Origin: Marinomonas hwangdonensis
GTDB lineage: Bacteria > Pseudomonadota > Gammaproteobacteria > Pseudomonadales > Marinomonadaceae
Assembly: GCF_003721245.1 (NCBI RefSeq)
Contig: NZ_RIZG01000003.1
Coordinates: forward strand, 372,001 to 436,000
Length of the DNA: 64,000 nucleotides
Direction of reading: 5' to 3'
Shown: one piece after another, positions 1 to 11,250 of the stretch
How positions within the stretch are numbered: position 1 is the first letter of the stretch
Layout: each line of letters begins with the position of its first letter
Position numbers and translations under genes: made by a program
Notes under the pieces: model-generated
The model's database searches: none
What the model was told of the DNA's origin: nothing
Seen by the model: only the letters and a program-made list of their open reading frames with translations

Positions 1-468
1 GAATCTGGCGTACCTCATGTGCTACTTCGCAATGGCTGGTACTCCGAAAACTACACAATGGGCCTTGCGACCGCTTTAGAATACGGTGTGGTCGGTTGTG
101 CAGGAGATGGGAAACTGTCTACTGCAGCGCGTGCAGACTATGCAGCGGCCGCGGCCGCAGTGCTTGTTAAAGACGGACAAGCTGGCAAAGTCTACGAACT
201 GGCGGGCGACAACGCCTTCACGCTCAGTGAATACGCTGCCGCGATTAGCAAGGTATCCGGTAAAACTGTCGCCTACCAAAATGTACCAGAAGCGGAATAC
301 ACAAAGATTCTGGTTGGCGCAGGCTTACCAGAAGGCTTCTCTGCTATTCTAGCTGATTCGGAAACAGGGGCTTCCAAAGGCGGCTTACACAGCGACAGCA
401 AAGACCTATCCACGTTAATTGGCCGCTCTACGACGTCCATTGAAGTCAGCATCAAAGCCGCGTTGTAA
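1..468 (+). CDS. qorB: NAD(P)H:quinone oxidoreductase QorB (3' part)
   Basis: This is the C-terminal part of an NmrA-like short-chain dehydrogenase of the QorB/YtfG type, which reduces quinones with NADPH in the cytosol. The frame is open from the first base (ESGVPHVLLRNGWYSENY) and the true start lies left of the window, so the first ATG/GTG here is internal. The recognisable family stretches are LLRNGWYSENY, the alanine-rich RADYAAAAAAVL, GKVYELAGD and GASKGGL near the C terminus, all matching my memory of E. coli YtfG. About 155 of roughly 285 residues are visible. The gene ends before a bidirectional terminator and converges on gyrB. Identity is confident; the missing N-terminal nucleotide-binding motif cannot be checked. 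Confidence 0.85.
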   Translation, partial: ESGVPHVLLRNGWYSENYTMGLATALEYGVVGCAGDGKLSTAARADYAAAAAAVLVKDGQAGKVYELAGDNAFTLSEYAAAISKVSGKTVAYQNVPEAEYTKILVGAGLPEGFSAILADSETGASKGGLHSDSKDLSTLIGRSTTSIEVSIKAAL

Positions 469-504
469 GCCATTTTAACCTTGCTTAGTTATACAAATTA
501 GATC

Positions 505-543
505 AAAAAAAACGGTTAGAGCTTTCACTCTAACCGTTTTTTT
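505..543. terminator. Bidirectional intrinsic terminator between qorB and gyrB
   Basis: Perfect 8-bp stem CGGTTAGA (513-520) and TCTAACCG (529-536) with an 8-nt loop. It is flanked by an A run on the left and a T run on the right, so it can stop transcripts from both convergent genes. Confidence 0.9.
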
Positions 544-560
544 ATCTACTCATGAAGCAC

Positions 561-2984
<2,424 letters not shown>

Positions 2985-4091
2985 TTAACTCTCCTGCAAA
3001 CCTTTGCTCAATAAAGACAATTCGCCATTACTCATGGAAAACTGACGAACGTCTGTGGTGTGAGCCCAATGAAAATCGGTTGTGTCGGGCTCAACACTGG
3101 TAATAAAAATTTGGCTGTTTAACGACTCCAATAACTGACAAAGCTTTTGTCTGTGGTTGGCGTCTAACTCAGCGGGCAAATCGTCCACCAAAAACACCAG
3201 TGGTCGACCCATATCGATGAGTAATTGACCTTGGGCGATTTTAAGCGCCGATACGACTAACTTTTGCTGACCACGGGACAAGGTGTCTAACGCGTCGCCC
3301 GTCGCGGTTTTCACCCGTAAATCCGCCCTTTGTGGGCCGGTATGCGTGTAACCCAATTCAATATCGCGCTCACGCCCGGATTCAACCGCCATTTGTAAGT
3401 TTTTCTGCGCGTCCCAGCCTTGGAAAAACTGCAATTCTACGGCAAGCTCTGTGGTCAACAATGACAAAACCGACACAAAATGCGGTGTTAATTTTTCGAT
3501 GTAAGCTTTTCGAGAGGTATTCACCCGTTCGCCTAACCGAATCAATTCTTGATCAAAAGCCGCCAATAAACTGGCCGATATTTTACCACGTCTGAGTAAG
3601 GTATTCCGCTGTTTTAATGCTTTTTGCCAGCCGCGCCACGCTTGAATGAAGTCCTTATCGAAATGAAACGCGCCCCAGTCAATGAACTGTCGCCTAACGC
3701 TGGGGGATCCTTCTAATAGTCGAAACGCATCAGGGTTGATCAGCTGCACAGGAAGGCGTTCGGCAAGCTCTACAACGGATTGCGCACGCTGTCCTTGAAT
3801 ACGCACATCAATGCGGCCATCACGCTGGCGTTGAAGACCCACGCGAATCGGACTGCCTTGCGATTGCTGCAATTGAGCAAACACCAGACATGCCTCATTG
3901 TCGTGCTGGATATAGGTTTTGTGTTTGTGACTACGAAAAGATCGACCTAAAGACAAAAGATGGATGGCTTCTAAGACAGAGGTCTTGCCGCTGCCATTTT
4001 TACCGACGATGACATTTACTTGAGGCGAAGGCTCGAAGCGCACACTAGAAAGGTTGCGAACATGAGAGATGTCCAAACGCACCAGTGGCAT
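2985..4091 (-). CDS. recF: DNA replication and repair protein RecF
   Basis: RecF is an SMC-like ABC ATPase that, with RecO and RecR, loads RecA at single-strand gaps. The 368-residue length is typical. The Walker A motif VGKNGSGKTSVLEAI is near residue 29, the signature-like LSRGQQKLVVSALKIAQ near residue 270, and the Walker B region VFLVDDLPAELD follows. It lies between dnaN (97-bp gap) and gyrB (no gap). The dnaN-recF gap carries a perfect 9-bp inverted repeat CCCGCTTAA/TTAAGCGGG (4126-4134 and 4154-4162) with no T run, so it is an mRNA hairpin of unknown role rather than a clear terminator. Confidence 0.97.
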   Translation of the reverse strand: MPLVRLDISHVRNLSSVRFEPSPQVNVIVGKNGSGKTSVLEAIHLLSLGRSFRSHKHKTYIQHDNEACLVFAQLQQSQGSPIRVGLQRQRDGRIDVRIQGQRAQSVVELAERLPVQLINPDAFRLLEGSPSVRRQFIDWGAFHFDKDFIQAWRGWQKALKQRNTLLRRGKISASLLAAFDQELIRLGERVNTSRKAYIEKLTPHFVSVLSLLTTELAVELQFFQGWDAQKNLQMAVESGRERDIELGYTHTGPQRADLRVKTATGDALDTLSRGQQKLVVSALKIAQGQLLIDMGRPLVFLVDDLPAELDANHRQKLCQLLESLNSQIFITSVEPDTTDFHWAHTTDVRQFSMSNGELSLLSKGLQES

Positions 4092-4188
4092 AACTCTTAA
4101 ACCTTCATTAGGGGAGGGAAGATCACCCGCTTAACGATGTCATTTCTCACACATTAAGCGGGCAGTAGGTCTGTTCTTGCAATGATAA

Positions 4189-5286
4189 TTAGAGACGCAT
4201 CGGCATCACAACATACTGTGCTGCGTGGCTTTGTGCTTCTTCGATCAAGGCACTGCTGTTAGAATCATTCAAGGATAAACGCACTTCTTGAGTGTCCACT
4301 ACGCCTAACACATCCAGCAAGTAACCGACGTTGAAGCCCACTTCCATATTGTCGCCTTGGTATTGCACCAACACAGACTCTTCGGCTTCTTCTTGTTCTG
4401 GGTTGTTGGCAAACACTTGCAACATGCCATTGGACAGAATCAAACGCACACCACGGTATTTTTCGTTGGACAGAATCGATGCACGCAAGAACACTTGGCG
4501 CAATTCCAAACGATCGGCGATCACAATTTTGTCGTTATTACGTGGAATAACGCGATGATAATCAGGGAATTTGCCGTCGACTAATTTCGAGGTAAACACA
4601 TATTCCGCGACTTTTGCACGAATATGATTGGTCCCTATGGTTAGCTCAACCACATCATCACTGTCATTTAGCAAACGGTTAAGTTCTAACACGCCTTTAC
4701 GAGGTACGATCACTTGCGTCAAATCACCGCTGACTTGTGCGTCTTCTACCGCGGTCGCTAATCGGTGACCATCAGTTGCAACCACACGCAATTGACCGTC
4801 AGCGACTTCCAACAACATGCCATTTAGATAGTAACGAACATCTTGGTTTGCCATCGCAAAGCCCGTTCGATCAATTAAACGACGCACACTGTTTTGTGCA
4901 ATCGATACCGTCAGATCCCCTTGCATGTCTTGAATGTTCGGGAACTCATCGGCAGGCAAGGTAGACAGACTAAAACGCGAACGTCCAGAACGAATCACGG
5001 CTTTTTGCTCATCCAACGAAAACTCAATCACAGCGCTTTCTGGTAAGCTTTTACAAATGTCCATGAGCTTGCGCGCTGGCACGGTAATACGGCCTTCTTC
5101 GCATTCATCTAAAGGGACGTGTCCGACCAGCTCAACTTCTAAGTCTGAGCCCGTCAGGGTTAATAGTTGGCCTTTCACTTCTACCAACACATTGGCCAAA
5201 ACCGGCATGGTTTGTTTGCGTTCAACAACGCCTGCTACTAGTTGAAGTGGCTTTAGAAGTGTCTCGCGGACGACTGAAAATTTCAT
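4189..5286 (-). CDS. dnaN: DNA polymerase III sliding clamp (beta subunit)
   Basis: The beta clamp is a ring dimer that tethers DNA polymerase III and other polymerases to DNA. The protein has 365 residues, the usual length, with the three-domain clamp fold implied by stretches such as LANVLVEVKGQLLTLTGSDLEVEL, VRYYLNGMLLEV and VATDGHRLA. The C-terminal VVMPMRL is the expected MPMRL ending that forms part of the peptide-binding pocket. It lies 32 bp downstream of dnaA and is probably co-transcribed with it. Confidence 0.98.
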   Translation of the reverse strand: MKFSVVRETLLKPLQLVAGVVERKQTMPVLANVLVEVKGQLLTLTGSDLEVELVGHVPLDECEEGRITVPARKLMDICKSLPESAVIEFSLDEQKAVIRSGRSRFSLSTLPADEFPNIQDMQGDLTVSIAQNSVRRLIDRTGFAMANQDVRYYLNGMLLEVADGQLRVVATDGHRLATAVEDAQVSGDLTQVIVPRKGVLELNRLLNDSDDVVELTIGTNHIRAKVAEYVFTSKLVDGKFPDYHRVIPRNNDKIVIADRLELRQVFLRASILSNEKYRGVRLILSNGMLQVFANNPEQEEAEESVLVQYQGDNMEVGFNVGYLLDVLGVVDTQEVRLSLNDSNSSALIEEAQSHAAQYVVMPMRL

Positions 5287-5318
5287 TATTTTCCTCGTAA
5301 ACTCAAAGTCTTAGACCA

Positions 5319-6878
5319 TCAGGTGGTCAGAATTCGCATCAGTTGTTTGTAGTCTTCACGAATATCAGAATCCGTGTCTTGCAGTTCTTTAATCTTACGA
5401 ATCGCATGCAACGCCGTGGTGTGGTCTCGCCCACCAAACGCATCGCCAATTTCTGGCAAGCTGTGATTCGTTAATTCTTTGGCTAATGACATGGCCACTT
5501 GACGAGGACGCGCCACTGAACGGCTACGACGCTTCGACAACAAATCACTGATCTTGATTTTGTAATACTCCGCCACAATTCGCTGAATATTATCAATGTT
5601 CACTAGCTTATCTTGCAAGGCCAAAAGGTCTTTTAATGATTCACGAACAAAATCTGGCGTAATCGCGCGGCCGGTAAAATGTGAATTCGCGATAACACGC
5701 TTCAAAGCGCCTTCTAACTCCCGCACATTCGAGCGTATTTTCTGGGCAATAAAGAACGCCGAATCGTAGGACAACTTAATGCCACTTTCATCAGCCTTAC
5801 GCATTAAAATCGCCACACGAGTTTCTAATTCTGGCGGTTCAATAGCAACCGTTAAACCCCAGCCAAAACGTGACTTAAGACGATCTTCCAAACCTTGGAT
5901 CTCTTTAGGATAGCGGTCACAAGTCAGAATCATCTGCTGGCCACCTTCTAATAGAGCATTAAAGGTGTGGAAAAACTCTTCTTGCGTGCGATCTTTACCG
6001 GCAAAAAACTGAATATCATCGATTAACAAGGCATCAACAGAACGGTAATAACGCTTAAAATCGTTGATCGCGTTCAACTGAAGCGCTTTTACCATGTCAG
6101 CAACGAAACGTTCAGAGTGCAAGTAAACCACTTTAGCGTTCGGATTATGACGCATCATCTCCGTACCGACGGCTTGCATTAAGTGAGTTTTACCAAGACC
6201 AACGCCACCGTATATGAAGAGCGGGTTGTAAGCACCACCGGGATTTTCAGCGACTTGTAAGGCCGCAGCATGCGCCAGTTGGTTGGATTTACCCTCGATG
6301 AAGTTATCAAAGGTAAACGAATTGTTTAGGTTCGCACCGTGATTAATACCACCTTCCACCTGAACCTTGCGTTTTGGTGCCGTTAACGGTAACTGGCCCT
6401 GCTCATAAGGTTCAAGTTCACTGCGCAACCCCGTACTCGATAGCGTCAGTGGTGCTTCAAATTCTAGATCCGCGTGTGGCAGTCCCTCTTCATCGTCCAT
6501 TAAACCAAAGCCCGGACGATAACCGGACTCTCTCGCCACATCATTGTTAAGCGGACTGACGGTCGGTTCACTTTGAATACGAGGAGGAGGGGAAGATAAC
6601 TGACCAGCCTGAGCAAAATTCTGCGTATTAACAGCCAGTTTTAAGGGCGGTGCAAGACCGTCACCAGCAAATTCAGACAATAACTCTTTAATGCGCGTTT
6701 GATACTTGTTACTCACCCAATCCAACACAAAACGATTTGGTGCACTTAGGCACAGTTCGCCATTTGGCGTCATTTCAGCCTGTAAAGGGCGAATCCAGGT
6801 GTTGAACTGCGATGTGGAAAACTCACTCTGCAAGCGCTGCAGGCAGAGGTTCCAATGCTCCAAAGACACGGTAGGCAT
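5319..6878 (-). CDS. dnaA: Chromosomal replication initiator DnaA
   Basis: DnaA is an AAA+ protein that binds DnaA boxes, melts the origin and recruits DnaB helicase. At 519 residues it is longer than E. coli DnaA (467), the excess lying in a proline/acid-rich linker (about residues 90-185). Domain I starts at the N terminus; the AAA+ domain has [14 protein letters not shown], Walker [13 protein letters not shown] and Walker [10 protein letters not shown]. Domain IV ends with the DNA-binding signature [15 protein letters not shown]. The ATG is preceded by AGGAG. A perfect DnaA box (6931-6939) lies about 55 bp upstream, suggesting autoregulation. First gene of the leftward dnaA-dnaN-recF-gyrB operon. 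Confidence 0.98.
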   Translation of the reverse strand: MPTVSLEHWNLCLQRLQSEFSTSQFNTWIRPLQAEMTPNGELCLSAPNRFVLDWVSNKYQTRIKELLSEFAGDGLAPPLKLAVNTQNFAQAGQLSSPPPRIQSEPTVSPLNNDVARESGYRPGFGLMDDEEGLPHADLEFEAPLTLSSTGLRSELEPYEQGQLPLTAPKRKVQVEGGINHGANLNNSFTFDNFIEGKSNQLAHAAALQVAENPGGAYNPLFIYGGVGLGKTHLMQAVGTEMMRHNPNAKVVYLHSERFVADMVKALQLNAINDFKRYYRSVDALLIDDIQFFAGKDRTQEEFFHTFNALLEGGQQMILTCDRYPKEIQGLEDRLKSRFGWGLTVAIEPPELETRVAILMRKADESGIKLSYDSAFFIAQKIRSNVRELEGALKRVIANSHFTGRAITPDFVRESLKDLLALQDKLVNIDNIQRIVAEYYKIKISDLLSKRRSRSVARPRQVAMSLAKELTNHSLPEIGDAFGGRDHTTALHAIRKIKELQDTDSDIREDYKQLMRILTT

Positions 6879-7275
6879 ACTCCTGGTTGGGTGACAGATA
6901 AGCGGCGGATTTTACCTTGGTCAATTAAAGTTATCCACACATAATTAAAAAATTGCAAATTACGTAAAAAAATAAACCCATGTTAATAACAGGTCAAGTT
7001 ATACACAGGAGCGAAAAAAACCTTTTTACGGTGGATAAGAGCGGTAGTTACGCACAGCCTCGTGGTGTTTTATCGCCTCAATACTAACATGTTGATATCT
7101 TTTTATCCTTTTGATTTTTAAACACAAATAGTCTTTAAAAAATTACCCTGTGAATAAGTTAAAAGGATAACATTTGCCTTATCCACTAAATGAAAATAAC
7201 CCTGTGTGTAAGTAATGCATGAAATGTGTGGATTACTTTCTCACTTAATCACAGCAAAATAGCCAAAGTGAGGCA
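6879..7275. other. oriC: Candidate replication origin (dnaA-rpmH type oriC)
   Basis: This gap between divergent dnaA and rpmH holds DnaA-box matches. TTATCCACA is perfect at 6931-6939. TTATACACA lies at 6999-7007. Reverse-strand boxes are GGTGGATAA at 7030-7038, TGTGAATAA at 7149-7157 and TGTGGATTA at 7227-7235. TTATCCACT lies at 7179-7187, and a weaker TGTGTGTAA at 7203-7211. A very AT-rich stretch at about 7085-7145 could be the unwinding element. In Pseudomonas the functional origin lies in exactly this dnaA-rpmH gap (established). That it works here is inference, because a second box-rich gap exists upstream of mnmG. Confidence 0.75.
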
Positions 7276-7304
7276 TTGAATATATTCACAAAACCCTCTA
7301 AAAT
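7276..7304 (+). promoter_or_regulatory. Sigma-70 promoter of rpmH
   Basis: TTGAAT (7276-7281), 17-bp spacer, TAAAAT (7299-7304), followed by a GC-rich discriminator (CCGCGCCC). That discriminator is typical of growth-rate-controlled ribosomal promoters. It lies about 90 bp before the rpmH start codon. Confidence 0.7.
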
Positions 7305-7392
7305 CCGCGCCCTGATTTGACCAATCAAATGTAGAGGCTTGGCGCGAGCTAACCCTCAAAACTCAAACACTGCATTCAGTGAGAGAATTAAG

Positions 7393-7527
7393 ATGAAAAG
7401 AACTTTCCAACCTAGCGTTCTAAAACGCAAACGTAACCACGGTTTCCGTGCTCGTATGGCAACTAAAAGCGGACGCCAAATTGTCGCTCGTCGTCGTGCT
7501 CGCGGCCGCAAGGTTCTAAGCGCATAA
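7393..7527 (+). CDS. rpmH: 50S ribosomal protein L34
   Basis: The 44-residue L34 begins [18 protein letters not shown] and ends [10 protein letters not shown], strongly basic as in all L34 proteins. The ATG at 7393 is the family start; an upstream in-frame extension from 7339 is not supported by the family length. The stop lies 8 bp before rnpA, the near-universal rpmH-rnpA pairing. Confidence 0.98.
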   Translation: MKRTFQPSVLKRKRNHGFRARMATKSGRQIVARRRARGRKVLSA

Positions 7528-7535
7528 GTACGCTG

Positions 7536-7943
7536 ATGACCGAATATTGTTTTCCTCGGCACGTCAGACTTCTGAATGCCGGGGATTATCAATCTGTCTT
7601 TAATGACACCTCCTCCAAAGTCTTTGCAGGCGAATTCCTTTTATTGGCACGAAAACGAGATGACAACCAAACTCGGTTGGGTCTTATTGTGTCGAAAAAA
7701 ACGGATAAACGCGCAGTAGGTAGGAATCGTATCAAACGTTTGGTGCGTGATTCTTTTCGCCACAACAAAACTCCGCTGTGTGGTTTAGATATTATTTTTT
7801 TAGCTCGCCAGGGCATCAAAGATCTGGATAACGCAACTTTGCAAAAGCGGCTTAATAAAGCGTGGGATCAGCTGGTCAAAAAAGCCTTGAAACCAAGCGG
7901 CCCATCCGAAAATAAAAAACGCACTCACAATAATCAGAAATAG
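7536..7943 (+). CDS. rnpA: Ribonuclease P protein component
   Basis: RnpA is the basic protein subunit that helps the RNase P RNA remove tRNA 5' leaders. The protein has 135 residues with the family motif KRAVGRNRIKRLVRDSFR near residues 57-75 (the conserved RNR region) and an N-terminal FPRHVRLLNAGDYQSVF. The C-terminal tail is lysine-rich and low in complexity. It is followed after about 95 bp by yidC, with no room for the yidD gene usually found between them. Confidence 0.96.
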   Translation: MTEYCFPRHVRLLNAGDYQSVFNDTSSKVFAGEFLLLARKRDDNQTRLGLIVSKKTDKRAVGRNRIKRLVRDSFRHNKTPLCGLDIIFLARQGIKDLDNATLQKRLNKAWDQLVKKALKPSGPSENKKRTHNNQK

Positions 7944-8038
7944 GCTGAAAAAACTGCCAAAGGCTGGTTTAATAGCGCGTGAATTTTATCAGGGTTCAAT
8001 GAACCTATCTGTTTAACCAAACGAATTAGTTGAATACC

Positions 8039-9691
8039 ATGGATTTCAGACGTTACTTTTTATGGGGTGCGCTTTTTATCAGTGGCTACTTGCTGTTTTT
8101 ACAGTGGAGCCAGGATTATGGTTCTCAGTCCACTCAAAGCGTAGCTCAAAGCTCTCAGAGTCAATCTGAAGCTGTCCCTCAATTGAGCAATGACTTACCC
8201 TCTGCAGAGCAACAACCAAACGCGAATGCAGAGATTCCACAAAGTGTGAGTAATATCGCACCTGGAAAAATGATCACAGTAACAACTGATACGTTGCGCC
8301 TTTCGATCAATCCAGAAGGTGGTGATTTTGTAGAAGCGGCTTTACTGGATTACCAAAAACAACTTGGACAGCCAGACAACTTTGTGATCTTCGAAGATAA
8401 TCCTGCTCGTACTTACGTAACGCAAAGCGGGTTAATTGGACAAGATGGTCCCGATGCTTCACCAAATGGTCGACCTGTTTATCAGTCTGAAAAAACGGAC
8501 TACACCCTAGCCGATGGCGACGATTCTCTTGATGTGAATTTATATTACACGGATGACAAAGGTATCAAGTATACCAAGACGTTCCGTTTCACTAGAGGCG
8601 AATACCGAATCCGTCAGTTAATCACTGTTGACAACGTTTCTTCATCCAGCTGGCGAGGCAGTTTATTTGCGCAAATTAAGCGTGACAACACACCTGATCC
8701 AAGCCAAGCAACTAGTATGGGGCTGCAACCTTATCTAGGGGGCGCGATCTCCAATGAAGAAACCAAGTACAGCAAAGTTTCTTTCTCTGATATGGCCGAA
8801 GAGCCTGTCAAGGTAACAACCTCTCAAGGCTGGATTGCCGTTTTGCAACACTACTTTGTGTCTGCTTGGGTTCCAGAGCAAGGTCAGAAAGTAACATTAC
8901 AAGCTCGTACCAATGGTGACTTTAATATCATAGGCTTCACTGGGTCACCGGTTGAAATCGCACCAGGCAGTCAAGGGGTTCTGAGCTCGACTCTATACGT
9001 TGGCCCTAAACTACAAGACCACCTTGAAGCAACGGCAGAAAATTTGGCATTGACCGTCGATTACGGCTGGCTATGGTGGTTGGCTAAGCCTTTATTTTGG
9101 TTGCTAACCATTATTCAGTCTTATGTGATCAACTGGGGTATTGCCATTATCCTAGTCGTGGTATGTGTGAAGGCTATCTTCTTTAAACTGTCCGCAGCAA
9201 GCTATCGTTCGATGGCGAAAATGCGCAAATTTGGTCCTGAAATAGCCAAGTTAAAAGAACAGTTTGGTGATGATCGTCAAAAAATGTCGCAAGCTATGAT
9301 GACGCTGTACAAGAAAGAAAAGATCAACCCATTAGGGGGTTGTTTGCCGATCTTAGTACAAATGCCTGTTTTCCTTGCGCTTTACTGGGTCTTGATGGAA
9401 TCCGTTGAATTGCGTCATGCGCCGTTCTTCTTATGGATTGACGACTTATCCTCTATGGACCCTTACTTCGTGCTGCCTATCTTGATGGGTCTAAGTATGA
9501 TGGGGCAACAGATGCTAAACCCGACGCCACCCGATCCGATGCAAGCACGCATTATGAAGATTATGCCGATCGCATTTACCTTCTTCTTCTTGTGGTTCCC
9601 AAGTGGTTTGGTACTGTACTGGGTAGTCAACAACACCTTGTCTATCGTACAACAGTACATCATTACAAAACGTATCGAAAAAGAAGCTTAG
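8039..9691 (+). CDS. yidC: Membrane protein insertase YidC
   Basis: YidC inserts and folds inner-membrane proteins, alone or with SecYEG; F0 subunit c is a classical client. The start is ATG 8039 (MDFRRYFLWGALFISGYLLF), because an upstream TTG at 8030 would only add three residues not seen in the family. A first membrane segment lies at about residues 5-22, and the large periplasmic beta domain extends to about residue 330. The conserved insertase core follows, with PLFWLLTIIQSYVINWG, the MRKFGPEIAKLKEQFGDD cytosolic loop and MPVFLALYWVLMESVELR. The 550 residues are normal for gammaproteobacteria. An intrinsic terminator follows. Confidence 0.97.
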   Translation: MDFRRYFLWGALFISGYLLFLQWSQDYGSQSTQSVAQSSQSQSEAVPQLSNDLPSAEQQPNANAEIPQSVSNIAPGKMITVTTDTLRLSINPEGGDFVEAALLDYQKQLGQPDNFVIFEDNPARTYVTQSGLIGQDGPDASPNGRPVYQSEKTDYTLADGDDSLDVNLYYTDDKGIKYTKTFRFTRGEYRIRQLITVDNVSSSSWRGSLFAQIKRDNTPDPSQATSMGLQPYLGGAISNEETKYSKVSFSDMAEEPVKVTTSQGWIAVLQHYFVSAWVPEQGQKVTLQARTNGDFNIIGFTGSPVEIAPGSQGVLSSTLYVGPKLQDHLEATAENLALTVDYGWLWWLAKPLFWLLTIIQSYVINWGIAIILVVVCVKAIFFKLSAASYRSMAKMRKFGPEIAKLKEQFGDDRQKMSQAMMTLYKKEKINPLGGCLPILVQMPVFLALYWVLMESVELRHAPFFLWIDDLSSMDPYFVLPILMGLSMMGQQMLNPTPPDPMQARIMKIMPIAFTFFFLWFPSGLVLYWVVNNTLSIVQQYIITKRIEKEA

Positions 9692-9715
9692 CTGTCGCGT
9701 TAATAGTTTGAGCGT

Positions 9716-9747
9716 AAAAAGGGCTTCCCATTGGGAGGCCTTTTTTT
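9716..9747 (+). terminator. Terminator after yidC
   Basis: Stem GGCTTCCC (9722-9729) with GGGAGGCC (9733-9740), one G-T pair, 3-nt loop, followed by seven T. It separates yidC from mnmE. A weak promoter-like pair TTTAGA/TAAAAT (9751-9756 and 9775-9780, 18-bp spacer) lies just after it. Confidence 0.8.
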
Positions 9748-9811
9748 ATGTTTAGACTGACACTCATTCGATGATAAAATCCCACTTTCCAACGTATATC
9801 AGAGTTTCAAT

Positions 9812-11191
9812 ATGACCGATTTCCAGTACGCCACAGATCAAGACACGATTGCCGCACAAGCCACCGCTCCCGGCCGAGGTGGCGTAGGGATCATTCGTTT
9901 ATCTGGCCCAAAAAGCCTGGCCATTGCAAAGCAAATTGTCGGCTTTGAACCCAAACCACGTTATGCCCATTACGTGCCTTTCAAAACCACGAACCAAGAA
10001 CAACTCGATGAGGGCATCGCCTTATATTTTCCAGGGCCAAATTCCTTCACTGGCGAAGATGTGTTTGAACTACAAGGACACGGCGGCCCTGTCATCATGG
10101 ACATGCTGTTGAGTCATTGTGTTGCCCTTGGTGCGCGCTTAGCACGTCCTGGGGAGTTCTCCGAACGTGCCTTCATGAACGACAAAATGGACTTAACCCA
10201 AGCCGAAGCCATTGCCGACTTGATCGACAGCACTTCAGAACAAGCGGCTAAATGCGCGTTACGCTCCTTACAAGGGGCTTTTTCAAAACGCGTTGATGAA
10301 CTGGTAGAAGCCTTGATTCACCTACGTATTTACGTGGAAGCCGCCATTGATTTTCCAGAAGAAGAAATCGACTTCATTGGGGATGGCAAAGTCGCCGCAG
10401 AACTGGCGGGCATTCAAGCAAAGCTTGCTGACGTACTCAAAGAAGCCAATCAAGGCGCCTTAATTCGCGAAGGCATGAGCGTGGTTATCGCTGGGCGCCC
10501 CAATGCCGGCAAATCCAGCTTATTGAACGCCTTATCAGGCAAAGAGTCCGCCATCGTGACGAACATCGAAGGCACCACTCGAGACGTATTGCGTGAACAT
10601 ATCCATCTGGATGGCATGCCGCTGCACATTATCGACACCGCCGGTTTACGCGACAGCCCAGACGAAGTAGAGCGCATCGGCATTCAGCGCGCATGGGACG
10701 AAATCAGCAAAGCAGATCGCATTCTAATGATGGTCGACAGCCAATCTATTGACTCAAAAGACCCAAGCGAAATCTGGCCAGAATTCATGGAAAAACTGGG
10801 CAATACCAAACACCTTACCTTGGTGCGTAACAAAGTCGACTTAACCAAAGAAGGCACAGGTATAGAAATGGTCTCAGGCGTCCCTGTTGTCTCTCTATCA
10901 GCCAAAACAGGTGAGGGCGTTGACGACTTGACTGAACATCTAAAAGCCGTCATGGGCTTCGACAGCACCACTGAAGGGGGGTTTATTGCTCGTCGTCGCC
11001 ACATTGAAGCGCTCAACAAAGCGAACCGCTTTTTAGACGCGGGTAACGAGCAACTGCACGGCCACGGCGCCGGGGAATTGCTCGCTGAAGATCTCAAAGA
11101 AGCCCAACAAGCCCTAAGCGAAATCACCGGTGCCTTCACCAGCGACGACCTGTTAGGCCGCATCTTTGGCTCATTTTGTATCGGGAAGTGA
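9812..11191 (+). CDS. mnmE: tRNA modification GTPase MnmE
   Basis: MnmE works with MnmG to put the (carboxymethyl)aminomethyl group on U34 of certain tRNAs. The 459 residues show an N-terminal formyl-THF-binding domain ([20 protein letters not shown], then [22 protein letters not shown]), helical parts, and an inserted GTPase domain. That domain has P-loop [15 protein letters not shown] near residue 226, [17 protein letters not shown] and NKVD. The protein ends with the conserved FCIGK, which carries the catalytic cysteine. Its usual partner mnmG is not next to it but about 16 kb downstream, which is unusual outside enteric-type gene orders. Confidence 0.97.
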   Translation: MTDFQYATDQDTIAAQATAPGRGGVGIIRLSGPKSLAIAKQIVGFEPKPRYAHYVPFKTTNQEQLDEGIALYFPGPNSFTGEDVFELQGHGGPVIMDMLLSHCVALGARLARPGEFSERAFMNDKMDLTQAEAIADLIDSTSEQAAKCALRSLQGAFSKRVDELVEALIHLRIYVEAAIDFPEEEIDFIGDGKVAAELAGIQAKLADVLKEANQGALIREGMSVVIAGRPNAGKSSLLNALSGKESAIVTNIEGTTRDVLREHIHLDGMPLHIIDTAGLRDSPDEVERIGIQRAWDEISKADRILMMVDSQSIDSKDPSEIWPEFMEKLGNTKHLTLVRNKVDLTKEGTGIEMVSGVPVVSLSAKTGEGVDDLTEHLKAVMGFDSTTEGGFIARRRHIEALNKANRFLDAGNEQLHGHGAGELLAEDLKEAQQALSEITGAFTSDDLLGRIFGSFCIGK

Positions 11192-11208
11192 TAAACACGT
11201 AAAAGCAT

Positions 11209-11242
11209 TCCGTGCTCTAAGCCTTACAACTTAGAGCACGGA
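11209..11242 (-). terminator. Terminator of the ktrA-ktrB operon
   Basis: Perfect 13-bp inverted repeat TCCGTGCTCTAAG (11209-11221) and CTTAGAGCACGGA (11230-11242), 8-nt loop. On the minus strand it is followed by a short T run (GCTTTT), so it mainly serves the leftward ktr transcript and sits 8 bp beyond the ktrB stop. It may also slow mnmE read-through. Confidence 0.75.
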
Positions 11243-11250
11243 AAAATCTC

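Noticed and set aside
4092..4188. Inverted repeat in the dnaN-recF gap as a terminator
   Set aside because: The perfect 9-bp arms have a 19-nt loop and no T run on the transcribed strand, and the operon continues to recF and gyrB.
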